NCBI GenBank assembly: GCA_048380335.1
Contig: DBFCCI010000001.1
Span: forward strand, 38,572 to 102,571
DNA length: 64,000 nt
Source of the DNA: Lachnospira sp900551945
Lineage (GTDB): Bacteria; Bacillota; Clostridia; Lachnospirales; Lachnospiraceae
Direction of reading: 5' to 3'
A program made the position numbers and the translations under genes. Positions 9,635-18,095 of this stretch are shown here, in pieces (within the stretch, counting starts at the first letter, position 1; the number at the start of each line of letters is the position of its first letter). The notes under the pieces were generated by a model. It had not been told where the DNA came from. It was given only the letters and a program-made list of their open reading frames with translations, and did not search any database.

Positions 9635-9775
9635 TTTTTGAGTTTTCATATTTTATTTTTAGGTTTTGAAGCTAGTAGCATTATATAAGCAAACACACAA
9701 ATTTTTTAATTTATCACAATAGTCGCTAAGTTCTTATGCAAGCATGGACTTTCACTAATTGTTCGCAAAAAATAT

Positions 9776-9822
9776 GGGCTATCGCATTAATGAAGATTTA
9801 ATTCTTCTTATTGCGACAGCCC
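9776..9822. terminator. GGGCTRTCGCA hairpin, bidirectional terminator candidate
   Basis: GGGCTATCGCATTAATGAAG pairs with CTTCTTATTGCGACAGCCC, with a few mismatches and G-U pairs. On the minus strand it is followed by ATATTTTTT, which suits termination downstream of the broken sugar-kinase gene. On the plus strand it would also close pncB. Similar GGGCTGT-type hairpins occur at 13789 and 46923. The rest of the 9635-9919 spacer shows nothing clear. Confidence 0.6.
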
Positions 9823-9919
9823 ATTTCTAAATTAAAGGTTCACATTTAAAGTAGTGAAGCACTTAAAATGAATAAAATACTAAAACTTAAAAAATTTGCA
9901 TACTATAAAATCAACACTC

Positions 9920-10448
9920 TTAAATTTCATTCCTATAAGGTATAGATGAAATTGCTCCTTTTCTTGTTACAGCTATTGAAGAAGCTTTTGCACTCATTTC
10001 AAGTATATCCTTAACCTCCATATTTTCCATTAAGCCTGTAAGAAAATACCCCGTAAATGTATCTCCTGCGGCTGTTGTGTCTACGGCTTCTACCTTAAAT
10101 ATTGGCTGCTTAACAGTTCTATCCTTATCAGCATATATTGAACCGTCAGAACCTAGAGTAAGTACAATTTTAGCTGATGGATAGCTCTTAAGAAGCTTTT
10201 CAATTATAACATCGGGTTCAGTAACACCAGTTATCTGCGCACCTTCAACTTCATTTAAAATAAATATGCTTATTTTACTCATATCTACAGCTTCTAACTT
10301 CTCATTATAAGGCGATGGATTAAGTGCAATTGTCATACCATTTTCATATGCCTTATCTACAATGTAGTCAATATTATTAACTTCATTTTGAAGAAGCAAT
10401 ATATCACCCATCCATTGCACGATATATAAGTCGTTATTTTCTTTCATT
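9920..10448 (-). pseudogene. PfkB-family sugar kinase (ribokinase-like), 5' half missing
   Basis: The readable frame carries only the C-terminal half of a PfkB kinase: DILLLQNEVN, the NPSPYN block, FILNEVEGAQITG, VLTLGSDGSIYA and the DTTAAGDTFTGYF anion-hole/catalytic-Asp motif, ending in SSIAVTRKGA. The N-terminal lid and most sugar-binding residues are absent. Upstream of about 10440 the DNA is instead a TnpB fragment in another frame. The nominal start at 10516 lies inside that fragment and has no convincing ribosome site. A complete enzyme would be about 300 residues. I conclude it is a remnant left by a deletion or insertion event. Confidence 0.8.
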
Positions 10449-11216
10449 AGTAAAAATGCTCCTACCTCTTTCAGCAAGATTTTTAAGTCCAACTTCACTA
10501 TCAGAAGTATATGCAATAGTCTGTGTCCCTATATCACACCCGACTATGCCTTTCCCTAACTTATGTTTTACATTGCCAAATCTATCGTATTTAGGCTTTG
10601 CAGTTCCTTCAATAGTAATATGCACATACACTCGCAACTTATTTCTAATCTTTTTACAAACAAAAGTTGCATAACAAGGTATATATGTACTTAAAATATT
10701 ATCTTTTCTAAAAATATCAACAGCTTGTTTGTCAATTACATATGGTTGTAATAAATATTTTAAAACACTGTTAACTTCATCATTTTGAAATCTATCTTTC
10801 ACAAAAATCCCAAATTTCAACTTATTGAACTTTAATTGAAGTTTATTTTCTACATTTGAAATTACAATACCTTTATCAAATTGTTTAGCTCTAATATTTG
10901 GTAAGTTTTCTCTTTTGGAATAATGAATATTATTTCCGTCACTATATAAACATTTTTCTAATGCTCGCCATACAGCTTCCGCTTTTGTTAAAGCAAATAT
11001 CGAGTTAAGTCCATATTTTTTGCCTATTGGTATCATAGATGTTCTACAATAATCCCAAGTGACATTGTATTGTTTTTGTAATGAATTAAGTTTATCTGCA
11101 ATTTCTTTACATTTTTTCTTATCACTACTATTAGCATATTTACTATACAATAATTTTAGTTTCCGATATTTCTTCGTTCTAATTAATTGTATGTAATTAT
11201 TTTTCACTAAAATCAC
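10434..11216 (-). pseudogene. IS200/IS605-type TnpB fragment, truncated at both ends
   Basis: TnpB proteins of IS605-like elements are RNA-guided RuvC-type nucleases. This 260-residue frame has the middle part of a TnpB subgroup (WDYCRTSMIPIGKKYGLNSIFALTKAEAVW, then YRPCYATFVCKKIR-like and RVYVHITIEG). It ends just after the RuvC-I block GCDIGTQTIAY and LKNLAERGRSI. The rest of the RuvC domain (motifs II and III) and the zinc finger are gone. It begins at a GTG without a ribosome site, five codons after an in-frame stop. The frame closes at a TAA within the sugar-kinase remnant. It cannot be a functional nuclease. Confidence 0.82.
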
Positions 11217-11318
11217 ACTATTATTACACTAATTTTCACTATTACTTCACTATTTTTCCATTATTTTTCACTTGCTCTAATTAATATTTTTAAGACTATC
11301 TTGACTTAATATTATTTA

Positions 11319-12686
11319 TTAATGCAATATATCAACTTTCTTCTTTGCAATTCCCCTTAAAAGAATAAATCCTACTACACAAGATACCAATTCAGTTATA
11401 GGAAATGCCCACCAAATTAATGAAATGCTTGCTTGACCATTTCTAACTAATAATGCAAATACACTTGCAAGTGGCAAGATTATAATTAACTGTCTTAAAA
11501 GCGAGATAATAAGCGATTGTATTCCACCGTCTAATGCTTGGTATATTCCTTGATATGCAACATTAATTCCTGCAAAAATAAAACTAATTGAAACAATTCT
11601 CATCGCACTAATAAAATATTCTCTTGACTGTCCTGCATTAAACAGATTTGCAAATTCTGTTGGAAAAAGCTCTGTAATCATCAAACCTAAAATCATTAAT
11701 CCAATTGTGTAAATAATGCCATATTTAATTCCATCATTAATTCTTTTCTTACTTCCCATTCCATATCCAAATGCAATAATTGGTGTAATCGCATCTCTAA
11801 GTCCAAATGCAAGAAATAGCACAAATTGCTGTACTTTATAAAATAACCCATACGCCGTCTGCGCTGATGGATTGAATTTGAGTATAAGATTTATCACATA
11901 TACCATAATTGACATAAGTGCTTGCGCAATAATTGCTGGAAGACCGATTGAATATATTTGTTTAATAATAGTAACATCGGGCTTCATAAATTTCAAATTA
12001 TACTCTAATTGCCTATTGAGTTTTAAATTAAATATAAATAACAACAAGGCTGACACTACTTGACCTATTACTGTTGCGTAAGCCGCACCATTTACTCCCA
12101 TTTCAGGAAATGGTCCTAATCCATAAATTAAAATTGGGTCTAAAATAATATTCACAACAGCACCAACAACTTGACCTATTGTTGAATAAAGAGAAAGTCC
12201 TGTTGCTTGTAACAATTTTTCAAAAAGTGAAAAAAATATAATTCCAAATGAAATCACACAACATATTCGCAAATAACTTGTTGCCATTGTAAATACTTCT
12301 GTATCTGTTGTCTGTGACGAAATATAAGCATTTACTCCAAATATTCCAAACAACAAACACAACACATAAATAATTATGCCTAAAAATAAACTATTCCCTG
12401 CAATCTTTGACGCTCTTTTATATTTTTCTTCTCCCAGTGTCCTTGCAAGAAGTGCATTTGTTCCAACACCTGTTCCAATGCCTAATGCAACTATAAGCAT
12501 TTGAATAGGAAATACTAACGTAAGAGCATTTAATGCAGATTCACTTCCAACTTTCATATTCCCTACAAATGCACTGTCTACAATATTATAAACAGCTTGC
12601 AATGCCATTGACAAAATCATAGGTATTCCCATTTCAATCATAAGTTTCATTACTGGCATATCTTTCATTTTATTACTTTCTGCCAT
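11319..12686 (-). CDS. MATE-family multidrug/metabolite exporter
   Basis: Full-length MATE transporter of 455 residues with about twelve membrane helices in two lobes. It has the family openings PVMKLMIEMGIPMILSMALQAVYNIVDSAFVG and, between lobes, MGVNGAAYATVIGQ. It exports organic cations or metabolites using a Na+ or H+ gradient; the substrate cannot be told. The ATG at 12686 follows AGGAGG. A consensus promoter and two tandem leader hairpins with U-runs lie upstream (12748-12906), so expression is probably set by attenuation. The divergent neighbour at 13071 is a related but half-length MATE. Confidence 0.93.
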   Translation of the reverse strand: MAESNKMKDMPVMKLMIEMGIPMILSMALQAVYNIVDSAFVGNMKVGSESALNALTLVFPIQMLIVALGIGTGVGTNALLARTLGEEKYKRASKIAGNSLFLGIIIYVLCLLFGIFGVNAYISSQTTDTEVFTMATSYLRICCVISFGIIFFSLFEKLLQATGLSLYSTIGQVVGAVVNIILDPILIYGLGPFPEMGVNGAAYATVIGQVVSALLLFIFNLKLNRQLEYNLKFMKPDVTIIKQIYSIGLPAIIAQALMSIMVYVINLILKFNPSAQTAYGLFYKVQQFVLFLAFGLRDAITPIIAFGYGMGSKKRINDGIKYGIIYTIGLMILGLMITELFPTEFANLFNAGQSREYFISAMRIVSISFIFAGINVAYQGIYQALDGGIQSLIISLLRQLIIILPLASVFALLVRNGQASISLIWWAFPITELVSCVVGFILLRGIAKKKVDILH

Positions 12687-12747
12687 TTTTATATCCTCCT
12701 TTTTCTGTCCAAAGTAAACTTAATTTTATGTACTAAAACATAAAAAA

Positions 12748-12794
12748 GTGTATAGCTATCAGATAAGTTGGACTTACGCGGATAAGCTACACAC
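12748..12794 (-). promoter_or_regulatory. Leader hairpin alpha of the MATE gene (attenuator candidate)
   Basis: On the minus strand GTGTGTAGCTTATC pairs with GATAGCTATACAC (one bulge) and is followed by TTTTTTA, so it can act as an intrinsic terminator 61 bases before the MATE start. Its apical region contains CCGCGTAAGTCCA, nearly identical to the loop of hairpin beta just upstream. Confidence 0.65.
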
Positions 12795-12819
12795 TAAAAA
12801 TACGGGCATATATAAAATA

Positions 12820-12867
12820 AAAACGAGTAACAAAAAACTGGATTTACGCAGTTAATTGCTACTCGTT
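12820..12867 (-). promoter_or_regulatory. Leader hairpin beta of the MATE gene (attenuator candidate)
   Basis: On the minus strand AAACGAGTAGCAA pairs with TTGTTACTCGTTT and an inner AACTG/CAGTT stem closes a loop holding CTGCGTAAATCCA. TTATTTTAT follows. It starts about 10 bases after the -10 box at 12878, so it is the first structure in the transcript. Together with alpha it forms a tandem pair with a conserved loop. Confidence 0.65.
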
Positions 12868-12877
12868 TATTTTACAT

Positions 12878-12906
12878 ATTATATTTGTTATTTGTAAAAA
12901 AGTCAA
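12878..12906 (-). promoter_or_regulatory. Sigma-A promoter of the MATE gene
   Basis: On the minus strand, TTGACT (12901-12906), a spacer of 17 bases and a perfect TATAAT (12878-12883). Transcription should start near 12870, giving a leader of about 185 bases that contains hairpins beta and alpha. Confidence 0.75.
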
Positions 12907-12921
12907 TCAAAAAAATTTTTC

Positions 12922-12951
12922 TTGCATTTTCTATTTGCTTTAGATTATAAT
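12922..12951 (+). promoter_or_regulatory. Sigma-A promoter of the half-MATE gene
   Basis: On the plus strand, TTGCAT (12922-12927), an 18-base spacer and TATAAT (12946-12951). It stands almost back to back with the minus-strand MATE promoter, so the two genes form a divergon with the -35 boxes 15 bases apart. Confidence 0.6.
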
Positions 12952-12978
12952 AACAATTATAAAATAATAGTCAAAACA

Positions 12979-13049
12979 AAAGCCGGCTTTTAAAAGCGTG
13001 AAATCATGAAGACTTGCTTATCTTCACAGATTTCATGCTTATTTTTTTT
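12979..13049 (+). promoter_or_regulatory. Leader terminator/attenuator of the half-MATE gene
   Basis: AAGCGTGAAATCATGAAGA (12994-13012) pairs with TCTTCACAGATTTCATGCTT (13021-13040), and eight Ts follow at 13042-13049. This strong intrinsic terminator lies between the promoter and the start codon at 13071. The upstream palindrome AAAAGCCGGCTTTT (12979-12992) overlaps the base of the terminator region and could form a competing fold. This is inferred attenuation; no ligand class was recognised. Confidence 0.65.
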
Positions 13050-13070
13050 GCAATATTTTAAGGAGGAACT

Positions 13071-13778
13071 ATGAGTAAAAAAAATAAACTGGCAGATATG
13101 CCAATTCAATCACTATTGTATACAATGGCAATTCCATTAATGATGTCTTTGCTTATACAATCACTGTATAATATTGTAGACAGTATCTTTGTAGCAAAAC
13201 TATCGGAAAATGCTTTAACTGCTGCTTCCCTTGTATACTCAATCCAATTTCCTATGATTGCTGTTGGGGTAGGAACGGCTGTTGGTCTTAACGCCGTGCT
13301 TTCTAGAAAAATCGGAGAAAATAAAACTGATGAAGCCTGTCAAGTAGCCACAACTGGACTATTTTTAATGCTTATTACAGCTTTTTTATTTTCTTTTACT
13401 GGCATTTTTTTATCTGACACAATTGCTACAAAAATGACATCTGAACCAGAGTTACAAGAACTTTGCAAACAATACCTTTCTATTAATCTTGTATATTGTT
13501 TTGGTATCTTCTTACAAACTTATGGTCAACGTCTATTACAAGCTGTTGGTGACACTGTATTATCTATGTTGTCACTAATTATAGGTGCTATTTTAAATAT
13601 CATCTTAGACCCTATAATGATTTTTGGTTTATTTGGTTTTCCTACTATGGGTATTAAAGGCGCAGCTATTGCTACTGTTATCGGTCAAATGGCTGGTGCT
13701 ATTGCTGCTTTGCTATTTAACCGTTTTAAGAACCCACTTATTCATATTAAATTTAAAAACTATCATTATATTCAATAA
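13071..13778 (+). CDS. Half-length MATE transporter (first lobe only)
   Basis: A 235-residue protein clearly homologous to the N-terminal lobe of the MATE at 11319-12686: ADMPIQSLLYTMAIPLMMSLLIQSLYNIVDS, GVGTAVGLNAVLSR, NIILDPIMIFG and GIKGAAIATVIGQMAGA. It ends with FKNYHYIQ just where the second lobe would begin. Six membrane helices are expected instead of twelve. The translation start has a textbook AGGAGG, and the promoter and attenuator are intact, so it may be expressed. A palindrome starts 11 bases after the stop. It is either a recently truncated pseudogene or a half-transporter acting as a dimer; truncation is the simpler reading. Confidence 0.75.
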   Translation: MSKKNKLADMPIQSLLYTMAIPLMMSLLIQSLYNIVDSIFVAKLSENALTAASLVYSIQFPMIAVGVGTAVGLNAVLSRKIGENKTDEACQVATTGLFLMLITAFLFSFTGIFLSDTIATKMTSEPELQELCKQYLSINLVYCFGIFLQTYGQRLLQAVGDTVLSMLSLIIGAILNIILDPIMIFGLFGFPTMGIKGAAIATVIGQMAGAIAALLFNRFKNPLIHIKFKNYHYIQ

Positions 13779-13788
13779 TTATAAATGA

Positions 13789-13878
13789 GCTGTCGCACTA
13801 AGAAAATTTTATATAAAACATAGATATTTAATCAGTAAATAAATCTATATCTTGTATAAATTTCGTTAATGTAACAGC
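13789..13878. terminator. Long GCTGTCGCA-type hairpin between convergent genes
   Basis: GCTGTCGCACTAAG-AAAATTTTATA pairs imperfectly with TATAAATTTCGTTAATGTAACAGC over a 90-base span, with an inner ATAGATATTTA/TAAATAAATCTAT stem. It lies between the half-MATE stop and the end of ddh and probably terminates both. It belongs with the similar hairpins at 9776 and 46923. Confidence 0.55.
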
Positions 13879-13923
13879 CCCTTAAAACTTAATAATTTAT
13901 CAATTCTATATAATCACTCAAAA

Positions 13924-14904
13924 TTATAAAAGACTCTTACGCAACTCTGCCCCGTCTTTTGCACTTAAGTATGCTGGTGCTATATCAAATACTGTCTTAC
14001 AACCTGTTTGACCTTCTTTGTAAAGACGATATGCTGCTCTTGCATAAGCTACAATAACACATGATGTAAATTCTGGATTTGAGTCAAGCTTTAAGCTATA
14101 CTCAATTACGTGAGTGTTTTCATTGTCCCAGCCTGTCTTTCCAGAACGGATAACAAAACCACCATGAGGAATACCGCTGTGCTTTTCCTTTAACTCTTCT
14201 TCACTAATAAAATGAACTGTTGTGTCATAATCAGCAAAGTAATTTGGCATATTCTTAATAGTTTCTTCAACCTTTTTAGCATCTGCGCCTTCTTCTAATA
14301 CAACAAAGCACTCTCTTGTGTGCTTCTGTCTTGTTGTAAGCTCTGGGTTTTCACCATTTCTTACAGCTTCAAGAGCTGCTTCAACTGGAATTGTGTATTG
14401 CTTTCCATCTTTAACACCTTCAACACGACGGATTGCATCTGAATGACCTTGACTTACGCCCTTGCCCCAGAATGTATAGTCCTTTCCATCTGGTAAAATG
14501 GCGTTGGCATACATACGGTTTAAAGAGAACATTCCAGGATCCCAGCCTACTGAAATAATTCCTATATGACCGCTTTCCTTAGCTGAATTGTCTACATTGT
14601 CAAAATGTTCTGGTATTCTTGCATGAGTATCAAAACTGTCAACTACATTGAACATTTTAGCATACTTTGGAGTCTGCTCTGGTAAATCAGTTGCACTTCC
14701 TCCGCAAAGAATAAGTACGTCAATCTTATCCTTCCACTGTTCTATATCATTAACTGAGCAAACTGTTGCTTCTTTTGTTAAAATAGATACACTCTCTGGC
14801 GCACGTCTTGTAAATACTGCTACTAACTCCATATCAGGATTTTGCTTAATAGCGCACTCAACACCTCTACCTAAGTTACCATATCCTAAAATACCAATTC
14901 TCAT
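13924..14904 (-). CDS. ddh: meso-Diaminopimelate D-dehydrogenase
   Basis: NADPH enzyme that reductively aminates L-tetrahydrodipicolinate to meso-diaminopimelate in one step, feeding lysine and peptidoglycan synthesis. The 326-residue protein has the N-terminal dinucleotide fold GILGYGNLGRG (4-14), CGGSATDLPEQ, the SVGWDPGMFSLNR block (around 118-130), WGKGVSQGHSDAIRRV and the C-terminal FTSCVIVAYARAAYR, all diagnostic of Ddh. Length is normal. The ATG at 14904 follows AAGGAG, with a consensus promoter 36 bases upstream. It is monocistronic. Confidence 0.96.
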   Translation of the reverse strand: MRIGILGYGNLGRGVECAIKQNPDMELVAVFTRRAPESVSILTKEATVCSVNDIEQWKDKIDVLILCGGSATDLPEQTPKYAKMFNVVDSFDTHARIPEHFDNVDNSAKESGHIGIISVGWDPGMFSLNRMYANAILPDGKDYTFWGKGVSQGHSDAIRRVEGVKDGKQYTIPVEAALEAVRNGENPELTTRQKHTRECFVVLEEGADAKKVEETIKNMPNYFADYDTTVHFISEEELKEKHSGIPHGGFVIRSGKTGWDNENTHVIEYSLKLDSNPEFTSCVIVAYARAAYRLYKEGQTGCKTVFDIAPAYLSAKDGAELRKSLL

Positions 14905-14939
14905 ATTTATACTCCTTTTTAAGATAAATTTATGTCTAA

Positions 14940-14968
14940 ATTTTACTTTTTACAAATAAATATGTCAA
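14940..14968 (-). promoter_or_regulatory. Sigma-A promoter of ddh
   Basis: On the minus strand, a perfect TTGACA (14963-14968), a 17-base spacer and TAAAAT (14940-14945). The block AAATAAATATGTCAACTATT around it (plus strand) is repeated exactly at the promoter near 15593. Confidence 0.75.
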
Positions 14969-15002
14969 CTATTTTTCAAATCGCCTTCTTGATAAAAATT
15001 AG

Positions 15003-15479
15003 TCAAATGTCTAAAACATAAATAAGGGAATTTCTATCTGGAAAAGTATATTTTATCGGTATGTCCTTTAAATCAACCTTATTAAATCCAGCTTTTTCGT
15101 AAAATTTATGAGAAGCCTTAGCGACTGACGGTGTATCTAAAAGGATATGCTTCACTCCCATTTTCACAGCATATTCTAGTAGCTTTTTATACAAAGCTAG
15201 TCCAACTTTTTGTGAACGGTATTCCGCCTTTACAAAAAATTTCTTCATTACCGCACAGTTATCTTCTTTTATCATCAAGTCAATAGTTCCAATTACTTCG
15301 CCATTCTTAATAGCAATCCAAAATTCACCGCCATCTTTTTGATAACAATTTCTTATATCCTTTAAATCTGGCTGTTCTTCTAACGAAAGATTTATTTTTG
15401 ACTCATTGTTTTGAATGTCAAGAATGAGCGAAATAATCTCATCATCGTATTTTCCATTATATGTTTCTATACTTATCAT
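15003..15479 (-). CDS. GNAT-family N-acetyltransferase
   Basis: Acetyl-CoA dependent acyl transfer to an unknown amine. The 158-residue protein shows the GNAT core: EFWIAIKNGEVIGTIDL (strand 4 region), KKFFVKAEYRSQKVGLALYKKLLEYA with a Q/RxxGxG/A-like pyrophosphate loop, then HILLDTPSVAKASHKFYEKAGF. The start MISIETYNG at 15479 is preferred; an in-frame TTG at 15509 would add ten residues and remove the AGGAG that lies 13 bases upstream. It has its own promoter at 15570-15598, and runs opposite to metE. Confidence 0.85.
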   Translation of the reverse strand: MISIETYNGKYDDEIISLILDIQNNESKINLSLEEQPDLKDIRNCYQKDGGEFWIAIKNGEVIGTIDLMIKEDNCAVMKKFFVKAEYRSQKVGLALYKKLLEYAVKMGVKHILLDTPSVAKASHKFYEKAGFNKVDLKDIPIKYTFPDRNSLIYVLDI

Positions 15480-15569
15480 ACAATCTCTCAAACTCCTTAA
15501 TATATGCAAATACTGTTATACTTCTTGTCTAAATATTAGCAAACATTTTAAAAATAAATTTATTTATGG

Positions 15570-15598
15570 ATTTTAATTTTAAAAAATAAATATGTCAA
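15570..15598 (-). promoter_or_regulatory. Sigma-A promoter of the GNAT gene
   Basis: On the minus strand, TTGACA (15593-15598), a 17-base spacer and TAAAAT (15570-15575). A 24-base stretch spanning the -35 box is identical to that of the ddh promoter. Confidence 0.7.
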
Positions 15599-15634
15599 CT
15601 ATTTTTCTATATTCTCTTAAAAACACTATTTATC

Positions 15635-15651
15635 CATAGTTTAAAACTATG
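15635..15651. promoter_or_regulatory. Palindrome CATAGTTTAAAACTATG upstream of metE
   Basis: A perfect 17-base dyad about 100 bases before the metE start. It could be an operator for a methionine regulator of LysR type. No regulator gene is adjacent, so this is inference. No SAM, cobalamin or T-box leader was recognised in 15600-15747. Confidence 0.35.
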
Positions 15652-15747
15652 AATAACATAAAAATATAAATATTATACAATTTGATTAAAATAAACTATA
15701 CTCCATTTAACATTTACACAACTTTTATATAATTTGGAGGACATTTT

Positions 15748-18018
15748 ATGAAAACATCAGTAATCGGCTTTCCTAGAATAGGAACTTTAAGAGAATTAAA
15801 ATTTGCTTCTGAAAAATATTTTAAAAATGAAATTACTTCAGAAGAACTTTTAAATACAGCTAAAGATTTAAGAAAATTTCACTGGACTACTCAAAAAAAT
15901 GCAGGAATTGACTATATTTCAAGCAATGATTTTTCATTTTACGATATCGTACTTGACACAGCCGTTTTATTAGGAATTGTTCCAAAACGTTACAAGAACT
16001 TAAATTTATCAGAATTAGATACATATTTTGCTATGGCTCGTGGATATCAAGGAAACTCTGGTGATGTAAAAGCTCTTGCAATGAAAAAATGGTTCAACAC
16101 TAACTACCATTACATCGTACCAGAACTTGAAGACGACACTGTTATAAAAATATCAAATGATAAATTATGGAATGAACATAATGAAGCTAAAGCTTTAGGT
16201 ATTGAAACAAAATCTATTGTTATTGGTGCATATACAATATTAAAGTTATGCAGATACACAGGCAATAAGACAGCTAACGATTATGTAAACTCAATTATTG
16301 AAGCTTATAAAGATTTAATTAAAAAATGTGAAGAAAATAATATCAAATGGATACAATTTGACGAACCTGCCCTTGTACAAGATATGACAACAGACGATAT
16401 TTCACTATTCCATAAAATATATGATGAAATTCTTCCTTATGCAAAAAAATGTAATATTTTATTACAGACATACTTTGGTGATGTTAGAGATATTTATGAA
16501 GATTTGATTAAAATGCCATTTTCAGCAATAGGTCTTGACTTTATCGAAGGCAAAGAAACTATAAACTTAATCAATAAATATGGTTTTCCTAATGATAAAT
16601 TATTATTTGCTGGACTTGTAAATGGTAAAAATATATGGAAAAATCACTATGATAAAACTTTAAATGTGCTTAATAAATTAAAAAATAACGGAATTGAAGT
16701 TGTATTATCAACATCATGCTCTTTACTTCATGTACCTTACACTTTAAAGCATGAAAATAAATTATCTCAAAAGCATCTTGATTATTTTGCTTTTGCAGAA
16801 GAAAAATTAATTGAACTTACAGAATTAAGTGTACTTGCCGATAGTAAGGATTATTTAGAAAATACAATATACAAAGACAATCAGAAACTTTTTGCAAATA
16901 GTAGAGATTGTGAAAATGAAGATGTAAAACAACGACTTTCAGCTATTACTGATGATGACTATATAAGACTTCCAAAACGTAGCGAACGTCAAAAGTTGCA
17001 ACGAAAAGTGTTAGAAATTCCAGAATTTCCAACAACTACAATAGGCTCTTTCCCACAAACAAAAGATGTAAAGTCAAACCGTTCAGCTTTTCGTAAGGGT
17101 GAAATATCAGAGCAAGAATATATTGAATTTAACAAAAAGAAAATTGCAGAATGTGTAAAATGGCAGGAAGCAATCGGAATTGATGTACTTGTTCATGGCG
17201 AATATGAAAGAAATGACATGGTAGAGTACTTTGGTGAAGCATTGGGGGGATTTTTATTTACTGAAAAAGCATGGGTACAATCTTATGGTACAAGATGTGT
17301 AAAACCACCTATTATATGGGGTGATGTATATCGCAATAAGCCAATAACTGTTGACTGGTCTGTATATGCACAGTCATTAACTAAAAAGGTTATGAAAGGA
17401 ATGCTTACTGGTCCAGTTACAATATTAAATTGGTCTTTCCCAAGAGAAGATATCTCTATTAAAACAAGTATTTCTCAGATTGCATTAGCAATTAGAGATG
17501 AAGTTTTAGACCTTGAGAAAAATGGTATTAAAATGATACAGATTGACGAAGCTGCTTTAAGAGAAAAGTTACCACTTCGTAAATCTGATTGGTATACTGA
17601 ATACTTAGACTTTGCAATTCCTGCTTTCCGTTTAACACACAGCGCAGTAAAACCTGAAACACAAATACATACACATATGTGTTATAGCGAATTTACAGAT
17701 ATCATTCCAGCTATTGACGATATGGACGCAGATGTAATTACATTTGAAGCTTCTCGTTCTGATTTACAAATATTAGACGCATTAAGAGAAAATAACTTTG
17801 AAACAGAAGTTGGTCCTGGCGTATATGATATCCACTCTCCAAGAGTTCCATCTGTGGAAGAACTTGTAAACGTATTGAATATTATGTTGACAAAGATTGA
17901 TAAAGACAAACTTTGGGTGAATCCTGACTGTGGATTAAAGACAAGAGGCGTAAAAGAAACTGACGCAAGTCTTAGGAATATGGTAGAAGCCGCAAAGAAA
18001 ATACGACTTCAAGCTTAA
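15748..18018 (+). CDS. metE: Cobalamin-independent methionine synthase
   Basis: Transfers the methyl group of 5-methyltetrahydropteroyl-triglutamate to homocysteine in the last step of methionine synthesis. The 756-residue length is normal. The N-terminal domain begins TSVIGFPRIGTLRELKFASEKYF. The C-terminal catalytic domain begins near FPTTTIGSFPQT, and carries the zinc ligands in HTHMCYSEF (His and Cys near residues 642-644) and NPDCGLKTRG (Cys near 727). The ATG follows TTTGGAGG. A single terminator follows at 18048. It is not linked to metF or other sulfur genes here. Confidence 0.97.
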   Translation: MKTSVIGFPRIGTLRELKFASEKYFKNEITSEELLNTAKDLRKFHWTTQKNAGIDYISSNDFSFYDIVLDTAVLLGIVPKRYKNLNLSELDTYFAMARGYQGNSGDVKALAMKKWFNTNYHYIVPELEDDTVIKISNDKLWNEHNEAKALGIETKSIVIGAYTILKLCRYTGNKTANDYVNSIIEAYKDLIKKCEENNIKWIQFDEPALVQDMTTDDISLFHKIYDEILPYAKKCNILLQTYFGDVRDIYEDLIKMPFSAIGLDFIEGKETINLINKYGFPNDKLLFAGLVNGKNIWKNHYDKTLNVLNKLKNNGIEVVLSTSCSLLHVPYTLKHENKLSQKHLDYFAFAEEKLIELTELSVLADSKDYLENTIYKDNQKLFANSRDCENEDVKQRLSAITDDDYIRLPKRSERQKLQRKVLEIPEFPTTTIGSFPQTKDVKSNRSAFRKGEISEQEYIEFNKKKIAECVKWQEAIGIDVLVHGEYERNDMVEYFGEALGGFLFTEKAWVQSYGTRCVKPPIIWGDVYRNKPITVDWSVYAQSLTKKVMKGMLTGPVTILNWSFPREDISIKTSISQIALAIRDEVLDLEKNGIKMIQIDEAALREKLPLRKSDWYTEYLDFAIPAFRLTHSAVKPETQIHTHMCYSEFTDIIPAIDDMDADVITFEASRSDLQILDALRENNFETEVGPGVYDIHSPRVPSVEELVNVLNIMLTKIDKDKLWVNPDCGLKTRGVKETDASLRNMVEAAKKIRLQA

Positions 18019-18047
18019 AATATACTTGATAAAATAATCCTTTATAT

Positions 18048-18095
18048 GCTGTTGCAATAATAAACCTAAAATTTTTTATTGCAACAGCTCTTTTA
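18048..18095 (+). terminator. Terminator of metE
   Basis: GCTGTTGCAATAA (18048-18060) pairs with TTATTGCAACAGC (18077-18089), then TCTTTTATT. The last bases overlap the end of the convergent arsR-type gene, so it may serve both strands. Confidence 0.75.

Noticed and set aside
12748..12867. Guanidine-II (mini-ykkC) riboswitch ahead of the MATE gene
   Set aside because: There are two hairpins, but the loops read GCGTAARTCC rather than the ACGR tetraloops closed by short GC stems that define that class.
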